From positions 124,001 through 188,000 of the forward strand of contig JAAWWE010000001.1 of NCBI GenBank assembly GCA_021404525.1: a stretch of 64,000 nt of DNA, read 5' to 3'. The stretch is from Rhodobiaceae bacterium. GTDB lineage: Bacteria > Pseudomonadota > Alphaproteobacteria > Parvibaculales > Parvibaculaceae. The position numbers were made by a program, and so were the translations under genes. A model generated the notes under the pieces. It searched no databases. It was given only the letters and a program-made list of their open reading frames with translations, and was not told the DNA's origin. Positions 8,712-17,441 of this stretch are shown here, in pieces. The first letter of the stretch is position 1. Each line of letters opens with the position of its first letter.

Positions 8712-9767
8712 TCAACTGCGCCAGCGCAGCGTGATGGGCTCAATCGGATTCACAAAGTCACTGCCATCTTCCACCGACTTTGCCCATTCTGTTTTGAGCC
8801 GATGATACCACTTTGCTTGGATATCTGAATCATTGATCAACATAAGGCGCGGTTCAAATTTGAGGCCCTTCTGCTGCAGGTTGACCATGTCCCGATCCTG
8901 CCCCAGGAACGCGCGCATGAACTGCCGGGCGATGGGTTTTGCAAAGGAGAGAAAAGGCATCGTCCAATAGAAAGTCTGGGTGATTTCTGTGCGTTTTTCA
9001 TCCAGTGGCGTGACTGTTGTCAGGCCACATACAGTGTGTTTGCCGATCTTGATATGCTCAATGCGGATCCCTGGCAGCTGGAACGAGATCTCAGTCACCG
9101 GCTTGCCACCCAGCACTTTGTACCCGGCTGAATTGGATGAAGGCGTATGCGCGACCATGGTGAAGCCACGTGGATTGGGCGCAAAATCTTTCGCTTTTTC
9201 ATGGATCGACTTTGACGACCGCCACCACCAGGCCTGATGCACAAACGGGCCATGAGCCGGGTCCATAAGGCCGATCACGGCATGATCTATATGGCAGTCA
9301 AAGACCATGGCCTCACGAATGTTCGGCACCTTATTGCCGAAGTCGGGAACCTCTGGCGGATCAATGGTTGGGGCAGCATCCGGATGCGCGTCATCAGCAA
9401 TATAGATCCAGATATTCCCTTGAACTTCGCGAACGGGATAGGACCGCACTTTGATGCGTTCAATATCCATCTCCTGATCAGGCACAAGCGAGGGGATTTC
9501 CGCGCAATGTCCGTCAGGGCGGAATTTCCATCCGTGATAGGGGCACTCAATGGCGCTGGTCCCGCACCCGCTGGTCTGGGGAGAGAAGAGGGCGCCAGAC
9601 GATAAAGGGACGCCCCGGTGCGGACAGATATCGCGCAGCGCGAACGGTGTGCCGTCAGCTTCGCGGCCGATGACGATCGGATCACCAAGCAGAACTTTGT
9701 GCACCATCGCTCCTGGCACCAGGCTTTCTCCTGGAACCGCGAAATACCAGATGTCGCGTAAAAACAT
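8712..9767 (-). CDS. Rieske non-heme iron oxygenase, alpha subunit type
   Basis: A 351-residue protein with an N-terminal Rieske [2Fe-2S] domain: Cys48-x-His50 (CPH) and Cys75-x2-His78 (CPYH). The C-terminal catalytic domain carries the mononuclear iron motif around residues 155-175 (HIDHAVIGLMDPAH, then FVH). Such enzymes hydroxylate or demethylate aromatic or polycyclic substrates with a separate reductase; no reductase gene is adjacent, so the electron donor must be encoded elsewhere. Substrate unknown. Confidence 0.85.
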   Translation of the reverse strand: MFLRDIWYFAVPGESLVPGAMVHKVLLGDPIVIGREADGTPFALRDICPHRGVPLSSGALFSPQTSGCGTSAIECPYHGWKFRPDGHCAEIPSLVPDQEMDIERIKVRSYPVREVQGNIWIYIADDAHPDAAPTIDPPEVPDFGNKVPNIREAMVFDCHIDHAVIGLMDPAHGPFVHQAWWWRSSKSIHEKAKDFAPNPRGFTMVAHTPSSNSAGYKVLGGKPVTEISFQLPGIRIEHIKIGKHTVCGLTTVTPLDEKRTEITQTFYWTMPFLSFAKPIARQFMRAFLGQDRDMVNLQQKGLKFEPRLMLINDSDIQAKWYHRLKTEWAKSVEDGSDFVNPIEPITLRWRS

Positions 9768-9952
9768 GTTTCTTCAGGCCCTAATCAACGCGCCGCCACC
9801 AAATTTTAAGATGCGAAAAAATACAGTTTTGTCAATGTTTTAGCCGTGTTTTAGACGATTTGTTGGTTTGAATTTCTGTTAACTTGCGGCTCCTTAGGGT
9901 GAGGCGTGCTGGTCATTGGTCACTGGCAAGTTTCGCTCGAAGGAGTGGTGTG

Positions 9953-10696
9953 ATGTCGACGGAAATGTTTGTTCTGGTCTTCGCAGCTCAAAAGGGAGGG
10001 GTCGGGAAGACCACCCTTGCAGGTCATGTGGCAACGGCCGCCCATTTAGCTGGTGCCGGCCCGGTCGCCCTGATTGATACCGACCCACAGGGCAGCCTGC
10101 AAAAATGGATGGAGGTCCGCTCTCTGGACGGCCCGACCCTGTTTCAGTCTGAATATGGTGGCGTCGGCCCCGCGTTGCGCGAAGCAGCGCAGGCCGGCAT
10201 GAAACTCGCGATTGTCGACACACCGCCAGCGGTCACCCGCGCGATCTCAGATGTTGTCTCCTATGCCGATTTGGTGGTCGTGCCCACACGTCCGAGCCCG
10301 CACGATCTCCGAGCAGTCGGACCAACAGTCGACATTGCTCAATGGCACGACAAGCCGCTGGTTTTTGTGGTGAATGCAGCCACCGCGCGCACCCGGATTA
10401 CCGCAGATGCCGCAGTCGCTTTGTCTCAGCATGGTACGGTGGCACCGGTCACACTTCATCACAGGGTCGATTTTGCAGCCAGCATGATCGATGGTCGCAC
10501 GGTGATGGAAACCAAGCCCAATGGAAAGAGCGCCGGCGAAGTCGAAGCGTTGTGGACCTATCTTGCTGACCGCATTGATCGGCTTCGTCCGGCGCAAAGC
10601 CAGGCACCGGCCGATGCGTTCGGGAGCCATGTCCCGAGCAACGTCAACGCTCTGGGCCGACAGGCGCCTGCATTCGGACGTCGGGCCGGGCACTGA
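9953..10696 (+). CDS. ParA-family ATPase
   Basis: A 247-residue P-loop ATPase with deviant Walker A (KGGVGKTT, residues 14-21), a DTDPQG switch near 46 and VDTPP near 85. The start at 9953 is preceded by AAGGAG; the open frame upstream to 9884 is not expected to be translated. The next gene encodes a protein with a ribbon-helix-helix-like tail, so the pair resembles a partition or positioning cassette rather than the chromosomal parAB, which normally sits near gidB. The cargo is unknown. Confidence 0.85.
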   Translation: MSTEMFVLVFAAQKGGVGKTTLAGHVATAAHLAGAGPVALIDTDPQGSLQKWMEVRSLDGPTLFQSEYGGVGPALREAAQAGMKLAIVDTPPAVTRAISDVVSYADLVVVPTRPSPHDLRAVGPTVDIAQWHDKPLVFVVNAATARTRITADAAVALSQHGTVAPVTLHHRVDFAASMIDGRTVMETKPNGKSAGEVEALWTYLADRIDRLRPAQSQAPADAFGSHVPSNVNALGRQAPAFGRRAGH

Positions 10697-10774
10697 CCCA
10701 GCACCAAAAGACTTCATCCAGGAGCAGAGGGGCGGATGTGTTGCGCGCCCGGCTCGCATTCAGGAGAAACGAGA

Positions 10775-11323
10775 ATGAGCGCCTCTAAGAGGACCACGCC
10801 TGCGCCCCGCGCCTCAGACGGGTTTGCAACCTTGACGGCTGACATGATGGAGCGCGGCGGGGCAACACCACCCCCTCTGGTCGGGACGGGGCCGGATGCG
10901 GAAAATCCGCCACAAACTGTCCAGTCGGCGGCGCGCCAAACCGCACCTGAGGCGAAAGCGCGTTTCGGCAAACGGGCCAAGCCCAAGCAGGTGCCAAAAA
11001 GAACCAAGCGGACCAGCCCCACTGCGCAGGCCGTGCTTGAGCCCCCGGTGTCGTCTGGTACCCATCCTTGTCAGATCACGGATCAATCTGACCAAAAGGT
11101 CTATTCAGGGCCGGAGCGCAGAAAAAGGGATGTCAGTCCCCTGGTAGAGCGGCGTCGGTCGGTGCCACCGCGTGTCAAAGTGTCGGTTCGCCTCGAGCAA
11201 CATCGTCACCAGCGGCTGAAGGGGGCCGGTGTGCTTCTTGGTCGGACTCACCAGGACCTCATCACCGTGGCAATCGACCGATATCTTGACGATCTGGGCA
11301 TTTTGAAGGGGCAGAGCCAATAG
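10775..11323 (+). CDS. Ribbon-helix-helix-like partner of ParA
   Basis: A 182-residue protein with a low-complexity, basic, Pro/Ala-rich N-terminal two thirds and a C-terminal segment (about 130-175) of the form V-x-V-R-L, two helices and a final ALDRYLDDL-like helix, which suits a ribbon-helix-helix DNA-binding fold. ATG at 10775 with AGGAGA upstream, 78 bp after the ParA stop, so an operon is likely. By analogy with ParA/RHH partition pairs, it could bind DNA sites and stimulate the ATPase. Inferred from context and a weak fold match. Confidence 0.6.
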   Translation: MSASKRTTPAPRASDGFATLTADMMERGGATPPPLVGTGPDAENPPQTVQSAARQTAPEAKARFGKRAKPKQVPKRTKRTSPTAQAVLEPPVSSGTHPCQITDQSDQKVYSGPERRKRDVSPLVERRRSVPPRVKVSVRLEQHRHQRLKGAGVLLGRTHQDLITVAIDRYLDDLGILKGQSQ

Positions 11324-11552
11324 TGGGACAAAACCTTTGATCTGCTATTTGTGTGCAATAAAAATTTCTGTCTGCAAGTGCAGAAGCAATTGACTGCAAA
11401 TGAACGTCAAATGTGCGTTAAATTCTCATGCTGCGTTGCTTGTGTTTCTTTCGATTGCTATAAGTCACCGGCATTATTTTTAGCTGCTGACGACAATCAA
11501 GAAGGCGCTTTAGCTAGATATTCCATAAGGAACAGTTGAGTGGAGTGGTTCC
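11324..11552. promoter_or_regulatory. AT-rich leader of mucR
   Basis: This 229-bp intergenic region is clearly more AT-rich than its surroundings and contains several T-rich/A-rich steps and repeated TGCA-containing words. MucR proteins are known to bind such degenerate AT-rich sequences and to repress their own genes. No discrete palindrome was found. Confidence 0.35.
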
Positions 11553-11969
11553 ATGCAAGATAAGGCGGATCTGGTAGAGATGACCGCCGAGATTGTGTCG
11601 GCATATGTTGGAAACAATGCCGTAAGCGTCTCAGACGTGCCTGCGCTCATTGAAACCGTGTTTGGGGCGCTAAGCGGCGTCGAGCAGGCGGGTATGAGCA
11701 CAGACGAGCCGGTCGTGGAACCGGCCGTGCCAGTGCGCGAGTCAATCACCCCTGACTATTTGATTTGTTTGGAGGACGGTAAGCGCTTTAAATCGCTGAA
11801 GCGCCATCTGCGTACCCACTACAACCTGTCGCCAGAAGAGTATCGCCGGAAATGGGGCCTGCCGCCGGATTACCCCATGGTCGCACCCAACTACGCCGCG
11901 GCGCGTTCCAAGCTCGCGAAGAAGATGGGCCTGGGCCAAAAAAGTGGTGGCACCCGCGGCAGCAAGTAA
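11553..11969 (+). CDS. mucR: MucR/Ros-family zinc-finger transcriptional regulator
   Basis: A 138-residue protein with the compact Ros/MucR zinc-binding domain: Cys72, Asp75, His85 and His89, followed by the invariant EYRRKWGLP and YAAARSKLAKKMGLG blocks. MucR proteins act as H-NS-like regulators of exopolysaccharide, motility and cell-cycle genes in alphaproteobacteria, and prefer AT-rich DNA. A 229-bp AT-rich stretch precedes the gene and is a plausible site of autoregulation. Confidence 0.93.
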   Translation: MQDKADLVEMTAEIVSAYVGNNAVSVSDVPALIETVFGALSGVEQAGMSTDEPVVEPAVPVRESITPDYLICLEDGKRFKSLKRHLRTHYNLSPEEYRRKWGLPPDYPMVAPNYAAARSKLAKKMGLGQKSGGTRGSK

Positions 11970-12097
11970 CGCTCACCCCGGATCAAATCTCTTTCAACAT
12001 GGCCGTAGGGGCTTGCCCCTCGAGGACCTGCGCGTCACTCTAGGCGGAATACAGAGGGTGCACCGCTAATTGCAGTTCTTTGAGAGGCCCAAAAGAG

Positions 12098-12556
12098 ATG
12101 AATATAGAGAAACTTACTGTCGGTGTTGCCGCCGCGGCCCTATCCGTGATCTTGCTGAGCTCTGCCGCATTCGCAAGCGTGCAGGCGACCATTGAAGGGG
12201 GCACGCAGACCATAGCGCTTGGGGAGCGGGCAAGCTTTCCAGTTGCTGCAAGTGGCGCAGGCTCGACAGAGTTCTCCGGCTGGTGCGAAGTCAAATCCAC
12301 CGGAGCTGCCAGTGTTGTGTTCGATGCACGGGACTATATTCCCCTCTCTGAACCCGCCGTCGGCGACGTGATCAACTTTCCGCGCCGCGGGAAACGACGG
12401 TTTGAGATGACCGGCACATTTCAGAAAAGCGCCGGCAATTCCTATATCGGGTTCTTCTTCTCCGGTGTGCCAGCTGCTTTCTGTTTTGGCAGCGGCGCTT
12501 GTTCCACAGTTGAAGAGGGAAGTGCATCTGTGACGGCAAGTTGTGGCCAATATTAA
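12098..12556 (+). CDS. Secreted hypothetical protein
   Basis: A 152-residue protein with a cleavable signal peptide (cleavage probably after AFA, residue ~25) and a beta-rich mature part with cysteines at GWCEVK, FCFGSGAC and SCGQY that could form disulfides. The start is the ATG at 12098; an upstream ATG in frame has no better site. It lies 48 bp upstream of the large membrane-anchored gene in the same direction, so the two probably form a unit. No family recognised. Confidence 0.55.
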   Translation: MNIEKLTVGVAAAALSVILLSSAAFASVQATIEGGTQTIALGERASFPVAASGAGSTEFSGWCEVKSTGAASVVFDARDYIPLSEPAVGDVINFPRRGKRRFEMTGTFQKSAGNSYIGFFFSGVPAAFCFGSGACSTVEEGSASVTASCGQY

Positions 12557-12604
12557 ACTGCCACATCTGGCACTCCCGAGGCTGTCTGTCCCGCAGACTA
12601 AAAG

Positions 12605-14551
12605 ATGAAAACACGCAACTCCCATAAGGGTTTGGTGCTGGTCGGTCTGGCTGCGCTTGTAATTGCCATCAGCTTTGCGGCCGGATGGTGGATATGGGCC
12701 GGTTCACAGGTGGCATCGGACACCGTTCGCGTGGTGCAACCGCTCGCTTCGCCAGCAACCTTGCGTCTTGATCGGGATATGGCGCGGTTGCTCGATCTAC
12801 TGACCGATGTCGAACAAGGGACGATTATCGACGGACAGCCGTGTGAACGGTGCACCTATCTGGCGCAAACCGTATCTGTTTATCGCGAACGCGCCGAGGC
12901 TGCGCTCTCAGGGATTCGCGAAAGCGAGGCGGCTTTAAGTCAGATTGATGGTCGTGCGCCACCGGGAACCAAAGCGACTTTGGATCGCGCGCTGACGGCC
13001 CAGCAGAAAGCCGCCGCCCGCGCCATTGCCGGTCTCAGAAGCTACATAAACGCGCTCGGCGATTGTGAAAAGGAACGCTTGTGTCAGCGGCATGACCTTG
13101 CGCGGGCAGAAGAAACTCAGCCACTCGATTGCAGTCGGGATGCCGGCCCGGTTCGCGCCGCCGCCGCACGTATTGAACAACTTTCCGAGCGGGTCATTGC
13201 CGAGGCACGACAGTGTCAAACCATGGTGTGTCCTATCATGGATTGCGCGCGGTCTTCATCATTTGCTGCCGACCTGGAGATTGCGGAAATGTCCCTCGCA
13301 GAGCTTGCGGGTGGTCGCACAGCGCTTCCGGGTATTGTTGAAGCAACAGCGCCCACTGGTCTCGCTGTTGTGCTTGGTGGTGTGGAACGTGCCTTGGTGC
13401 GCCTGGCGATCGAATCTGCCGAAGCTTCGCTTGAGGCAGATGCTTTATCGGCAAGAGCGGCGGATATGCGCAGTGGTCTTCAAGATTGGATGGAAGAAAC
13501 CGAGCTGCGCAAAGGGGTCCAGAAGCATGCCTGGCGCGTCGGCGCTCTCGTGGCCGAAATTGATGTCGCTGCAGAGTGGGCTCGCCGAGAGGACAGCCAA
13601 GAATACACACAGGCCTATTTCGAGGCCTTGTCGCGCGCAATGCTGAGCGCCGCGCGGCTTGATGCTGCACTGGCAATTGCAGAGGCAGCCGTGACACCCG
13701 GGCCAGACCAGTCCGCTGGGCCTGTCTGCGGAGCAAATGAGCTGGCCAACGCCTACCTCAAAGTTGGGCAGGCAAGAGCGGCCCTTGGCTTTTGTCGTGC
13801 GAAATCAGCCTGCCCGCAACCAACCCGGCCTTTGCAAGGGCGTCCCATCCGCTCTGCCAGTGATCGCTCAATTGGCGCCCTGGCCGCAGTGACAGGTGCC
13901 CTGCCGCTGACGCTTGAGCGTGCGGCCGATGCCGCCGTGCGTGGCTCCAGGCCTGTCGATCTCAATCTGGATCAGACGACCTATCGGACGGGCGAGGCAA
14001 TGACCGTCTCCGCGGATACCGCACCCTCTGCCTGTCTGATGTCAGATGGCGCGATCGGCCTGGCAAAAGCGGGAAGCGCGCCCGGGCGGGAGGAGCGCTA
14101 TGCCCTTGCCGGAAATGCTGTGTCCGAGCTTCTACTCGCAGCACCCGGTGCGCCTGGTCGCTACGTCGTGCGCGTTTTTGCGTCTCCTGAGCGCGGTGGA
14201 CATATTCTCAGCGAACATCCGCTGAGCGTGGAGGGGTTTGGTGCCAGATGTGAAGGCTTTACAGGGCTTTGGGACACAGAGTTTGGGCGCCTGCATCTCG
14301 TTGAGCGGGGCGGACGGGTAACAGGGAGCTATCGGCGCACAGAGTTTGCGCCGCGTCCTGGATTGCTGGTGGCATCTCGCGAGCAAAATGTGTTGAACGG
14401 AATATGGTTGTCCGAACTTGGCCGCGGCGGTGCGCGCCTGCGATTGGCGCAGGATGGCCAAAGCTTCAAAGGAACCTGGGGCGTGAAAGTGGATCAGACT
14501 TCTGGCGGTGGTCGCTGGACAGGCCGTTGTTTGCTAGGGGGCGAGAATTGA
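12605..14551 (+). CDS. Large membrane-anchored Cys-rich protein with C-terminal beta domain
   Basis: A 648-residue protein with one N-terminal transmembrane helix (about residues 9-31), then a long helical periplasmic region with paired cysteines (ERCTYLA, ALGDCEKERLC, CQTMVCPIMDC), and a second half of beta structure. The last ~110 residues have a repeating G-x-W / G-x-Y pattern (GLWDTEFG, VTGSYRR, NGIWLSE, FKGTWG) like small barrel domains found in secreted proteins. It is probably a periplasmic envelope protein. No enzymatic motif is seen. Confidence 0.6.
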   Translation: MKTRNSHKGLVLVGLAALVIAISFAAGWWIWAGSQVASDTVRVVQPLASPATLRLDRDMARLLDLLTDVEQGTIIDGQPCERCTYLAQTVSVYRERAEAALSGIRESEAALSQIDGRAPPGTKATLDRALTAQQKAAARAIAGLRSYINALGDCEKERLCQRHDLARAEETQPLDCSRDAGPVRAAAARIEQLSERVIAEARQCQTMVCPIMDCARSSSFAADLEIAEMSLAELAGGRTALPGIVEATAPTGLAVVLGGVERALVRLAIESAEASLEADALSARAADMRSGLQDWMEETELRKGVQKHAWRVGALVAEIDVAAEWARREDSQEYTQAYFEALSRAMLSAARLDAALAIAEAAVTPGPDQSAGPVCGANELANAYLKVGQARAALGFCRAKSACPQPTRPLQGRPIRSASDRSIGALAAVTGALPLTLERAADAAVRGSRPVDLNLDQTTYRTGEAMTVSADTAPSACLMSDGAIGLAKAGSAPGREERYALAGNAVSELLLAAPGAPGRYVVRVFASPERGGHILSEHPLSVEGFGARCEGFTGLWDTEFGRLHLVERGGRVTGSYRRTEFAPRPGLLVASREQNVLNGIWLSELGRGGARLRLAQDGQSFKGTWGVKVDQTSGGGRWTGRCLLGGEN

Positions 14552-14861
14552 GCGCCTAGGAGCGCAGCGAGCCGAGAGTGAAGTGCGGCACGATAAAGAG
14601 GACGAGCTGCCCAGGAGGCCGTTCGCTGCAACCTGATCTCAACTCTTAGCTGTTTTTTTACCTCAGCGATCTGGAGCGTTCGGTCATCGCTGTCCTGAGT
14701 GCGGACATCTGTTCCTGTTATGCTTGCCCGAATTAGCCGCCGATAGGCCAGTCGTCCTTGGCGAGTCAGACCGTCTGATGTCACATCTGCTTGATCCATA
14801 GACGCAGCATGTCAGCTGAATCTGTGGCGGGGATAATTTGCGGATTACGTAAACTTGCTCC
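14552..14861. other. 310-bp interval without a convincing gene
   Basis: A leftward open frame at 14494-14799 could encode about 100 basic residues, but its C-terminal third is antisense to the preceding gene and it shows no signal, domain or good ribosome site. A GCGC-CTAGGA-GCGC inverted repeat lies at 14560-14573. I see nothing else here; it may be the eroded remains of a gene. Confidence 0.4.
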
Positions 14862-15434
14862 TCAAAAATACATTACAGACATCACAATGGGCGCGCACCA
14901 GGTAAGCTGATTGACATATTTCGTTTCGATGCCCGCCTCAAGCGGAACCAGGCCGAAGCGTGCCCCATTTTTGGGGCTTTGTATGAGACGGCGCAGAAAA
15001 ATTTTTCCTCCCCGCATTCCCACAAGACAATCCCGGTCGAAAGCCTGATCAATTTCTTCCCCCGTCAGCCGGTTGGCGATGAGCAGCGTACCAGCACTAT
15101 ACCGGCCAATATCTTGTTTAACGCGAACAGCAACAGGAACAGTCGCGGGTACATTTATCAGAAATCCGCTTTGCAACGAGCTTTTGGATGCAGTGACGGC
15201 GCCGCCATCGGCCAAGTCTCCAAGCATTTCGATACGCTCTGGAGAGGGTTCATCAATCAGCTCCGTGAGTTGAACCTGAAAAATCTTTGCGAGCGGAGCC
15301 AACCAGTCGACGGAGATTTTGATGCCGTCAGTCTCCAGTCTGGAAACAGTGGCAGCTGTTGTGCCCAATTGCTTTGCCAGGTCAGTTTGCGTCAGGCCCA
15401 TCTGCCTGCGGTAATGTCGAATTCGGTTTTTCAC
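14862..15434 (-). CDS. XRE repressor with degenerate LexA/S24-like domain (RogA-type candidate)
   Basis: A 190-residue regulator with an N-terminal XRE helix-turn-helix (residues 4-60; GLTQTDLAKQLGTTAATVSRL) and a C-terminal beta domain resembling the LexA/phage-repressor S24 fold (SAGTLLIANRL, GKIFLRRL). The Ser and Lys of the self-cleavage dyad are not apparent: an Arg pair stands where the Lys is expected. The GTG at 15434 is chosen because GAGAAAG precedes it. It is divergent from gafY across a 169-bp region holding the TTGCAT-N3-ATGCAA palindrome. In Caulobacter an XRE protein, RogA, represses gafYZ; the equivalence is inferred from position and fold. Confidence 0.75.
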   Translation of the reverse strand: MKNRIRHYRRQMGLTQTDLAKQLGTTAATVSRLETDGIKISVDWLAPLAKIFQVQLTELIDEPSPERIEMLGDLADGGAVTASKSSLQSGFLINVPATVPVAVRVKQDIGRYSAGTLLIANRLTGEEIDQAFDRDCLVGMRGGKIFLRRLIQSPKNGARFGLVPLEAGIETKYVNQLTWCAPIVMSVMYF

Positions 15435-15490
15435 AGGCTTTCTCTCATCTGCATATCGCGTTGACAGCATACGGCCGACACTCAAAATTA

Positions 15491-15505
15491 TTGCATGAAA
15501 TGCAA
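15491..15505. promoter_or_regulatory. Operator-like palindrome TTGCAT-GAA-ATGCAA before gafY
   Basis: A perfect inverted repeat with 6-bp arms and a 3-bp centre, flanked by A/T runs, placed midway in the divergent region between the XRE repressor and gafY. The same arms with the centre AAT occur at 42187-42201 before the first GTA structural gene, and I found no other copy in the window. A second, weaker palindrome (GGCTT-TGC-AAGCC) follows at 15518-15530. Confidence 0.65.
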
Positions 15506-15603
15506 AATTTACCCCCGGGCTTTGCAAGCCGCCTTATATGTAAGGGCACGGTTTTTGAGACCGAACTGCAAACATCAGAGTTCCAGGTAGGAGGCGAGAA
15601 GCA

Positions 15604-16038
15604 ATGCAAGAAATGTCCCCAAATGTCTCACTGAATCACACGAAAGAACTATCACGCTACGGCATTTTGACCACGAAGGCTGCTGCGAAACGGGCCGCCA
15701 TCTGGGCGCATCAGGCTGCCGACGTCCGGCTGACCTGTGAAGTGGTCGCGAGAGTTTACAACATTTTGCCAGAAGCGCTCTGTGCAAGTACGCGCGGTGA
15801 GGCCCATGTGGCGCAAGCTCGGCAGATTGCCATGTATCTCGCACATATTACGTTTGGCCTGTCCCTGGGGGCGGTGGGACGTCATTTCGGGCGGGATAGG
15901 ACAACAGCAGCCTATGCGTGTGAGCGGGTTGAAGACCGGCGGGATGATCTCCGTCTCGATATGATGCTTGATCGCCTGGAGAGAGCGCTCTCCATTTTGT
16001 CTGCCGCCCGTTCCGATATGACGTCGAGTATTCAGTAG
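15604..16038 (+). CDS. gafY: GafY: DnaA-domain-IV-like GTA activator
   Basis: A 144-residue protein whose centre (about 55-112) matches the DnaA domain IV DNA-binding fold, including the ARQIAMYLA helix and the RDRTTAAYAC recognition segment, without the DnaA ATPase. In Caulobacter GafY activates the GTA cluster promoter with IHF, and in Rhodobacter the equivalent is the N-terminal part of GafA. The gene has a strong GGAGG site and is followed after 11 bp by gafZ, making a two-gene operon. The complete GTA cluster at 42.4-57.9 kb supports this role. Confidence 0.85.
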   Translation: MQEMSPNVSLNHTKELSRYGILTTKAAAKRAAIWAHQAADVRLTCEVVARVYNILPEALCASTRGEAHVAQARQIAMYLAHITFGLSLGAVGRHFGRDRTTAAYACERVEDRRDDLRLDMMLDRLERALSILSAARSDMTSSIQ

Positions 16039-16049
16039 GAGGTAGCGAC

Positions 16050-16934
16050 ATGGAAACTGCGGCAGGTGTGGTGCGTCGCGAGGGTTTACGGGTGTTTCGG
16101 CGGCTACGAGAGCCCGCGCATTTCCTTCAGAGTTTGGCAAAAGACCCAAGCATGGTTGGCCTCTTCAGTCCCCGCAATCAATGGCAAAAGCCGGTAATGA
16201 AGCTGAAGATCGATGTCGTGCGGGCTTTGCATCGTGCAGATTTGCTTCAATCGAACGCGGGCGAGGAGCAACAGCGTGCCCCTGGGGGGCAGGGGCCCAC
16301 CTATACGCTCTCCGAAGCGGGACATGGGTGGTGGCGCCGGCAGATGGGGGACGCGGACCCATTTCAGGCACAACACCGGCTCATGGGCGAGGCGTCGATC
16401 GACGAGCCCGGTCGCGGCATGGTGCGGCGGGATCTCAATCTGGGTGAATCGCCGCTGGGATGGTTGCGCCGACGCCAGGGCAAGAATGGAGTGGCCTATC
16501 TCACAGAAGCCGAGGCGGAAGCCGGCGAACAGCTCCGCCGCGATTATACGCTCGCTCAAATCGATGCGCGGACGACCCTCAATTGGGACGGCATGCTCGC
16601 CCATGTCGATAGCTCATCGGCAGGCTCTGCGGGACAGGGAGACCGCTCGGTGCAGGCGTTGGATGCGCAGAAGAGGGTTGAGCGGGCGCTGGCGGAAGTC
16701 GGTCCCGGCCTTGCAGACATTGTGGTCGAGACTTGCTGCCACCTGAACGGATTGGAGCAATCTGAACGGACACTTGGTTGGCCGCAGCGCTCGGCAAAAC
16801 TCGTTCTCAAAATCGCTTTAACGAGACTCGCCCATCACTACCGGCTGACGGGTGGGACGAAGGCGCGTCGGGGATCCTATGTTTGGCACGCAAACAACAA
16901 AACGGGTGCCCCTGCCAGGGATCAGTCTGTATGA
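16050..16934 (+). CDS. gafZ: GafZ: DUF6456 protein, GTA transcription antiterminator
   Basis: A 294-residue protein of the DUF6456 family. The conserved C-terminal block runs from about residue 185 to 275 (DWxGML-like start NWDGMLAHVD, then ETCCHLNGLEQSER, and a helical end KLVLKIALTRLAHHY). The N-terminal half carries a short conserved stretch with ESPLGWLRRR. In Caulobacter GafZ joins an antitermination complex with RNA polymerase and Nus factors so that transcription passes terminators inside the GTA cluster. AGGAGG precedes the start. Its end overlaps the convergent sufE by 13 bp. Confidence 0.85.
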   Translation: METAAGVVRREGLRVFRRLREPAHFLQSLAKDPSMVGLFSPRNQWQKPVMKLKIDVVRALHRADLLQSNAGEEQQRAPGGQGPTYTLSEAGHGWWRRQMGDADPFQAQHRLMGEASIDEPGRGMVRRDLNLGESPLGWLRRRQGKNGVAYLTEAEAEAGEQLRRDYTLAQIDARTTLNWDGMLAHVDSSSAGSAGQGDRSVQALDAQKRVERALAEVGPGLADIVVETCCHLNGLEQSERTLGWPQRSAKLVLKIALTRLAHHYRLTGGTKARRGSYVWHANNKTGAPARDQSV

Positions 16935-17347
16935 GCGTCCGCAAGTTGCCGTGCTGCGTCTTCTCGTACCCGCGAGACCATGGCATGCAGGCCGTTTGAG
17001 CGCTGTGGGCTCAAATGTTCATCCAGACCCAATCGTTCAAAGATGGACTTTGCATCTACCGCCAGAATATCAGACGGGGTTTGGCCGGAATACATGGCCA
17101 GCAAGATCGCGATCAGGCCTTTGACAATGAGCGCATCGCTATCACCCCGGAAGGATAGGTGCGCGCCTGCATCATCACTTTCACAGACAAGCCAGACCTG
17201 GCTCACGCATCCCTGCACCTTTGTCTCGGCGCTATGCTCCGCGTCAGACAAGGGGGCGAGCCCTTTTCCGAGTTCGATCACGTATTTGTAGCGATCTTCC
17301 CAGTCATCGAGATAACTGAAATCGTCGATCAGATCCTGAATGGCCAT
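16922..17347 (-). CDS. sufE: SufE, cysteine desulfuration protein
   Basis: A 141-residue SufE homologue. Cys47 in VQGCVSQVWL is the conserved sulfur acceptor that takes persulfide sulfur from SufS and passes it to the SufBCD scaffold for Fe-S assembly. The start at 17347 has AAGGA upstream in the minus strand; the frame stays open for 14 more codons that are probably untranslated. It stands apart from any suf operon here and converges on gafZ, sharing 13 bp. Confidence 0.92.
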   Translation of the reverse strand: MAIQDLIDDFSYLDDWEDRYKYVIELGKGLAPLSDAEHSAETKVQGCVSQVWLVCESDDAGAHLSFRGDSDALIVKGLIAILLAMYSGQTPSDILAVDAKSIFERLGLDEHLSPQRSNGLHAMVSRVREDAARQLADAHTD

Positions 17348-17441
17348 GCCTGTCCTTCGTGAGCCTGCTGAATAATGAGGCGAGCTCATGAGATAGCCCT
17401 CGGAAGGGCTGCCTGCAAGGCGTGATGTGAATAACTGAAGT

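Noticed and set aside
14494-14799. Leftward open frame of about 100 codons
   Set aside because: Partly antisense to the upstream gene, without ribosome site, signal or family pattern; listed only as a gap description.
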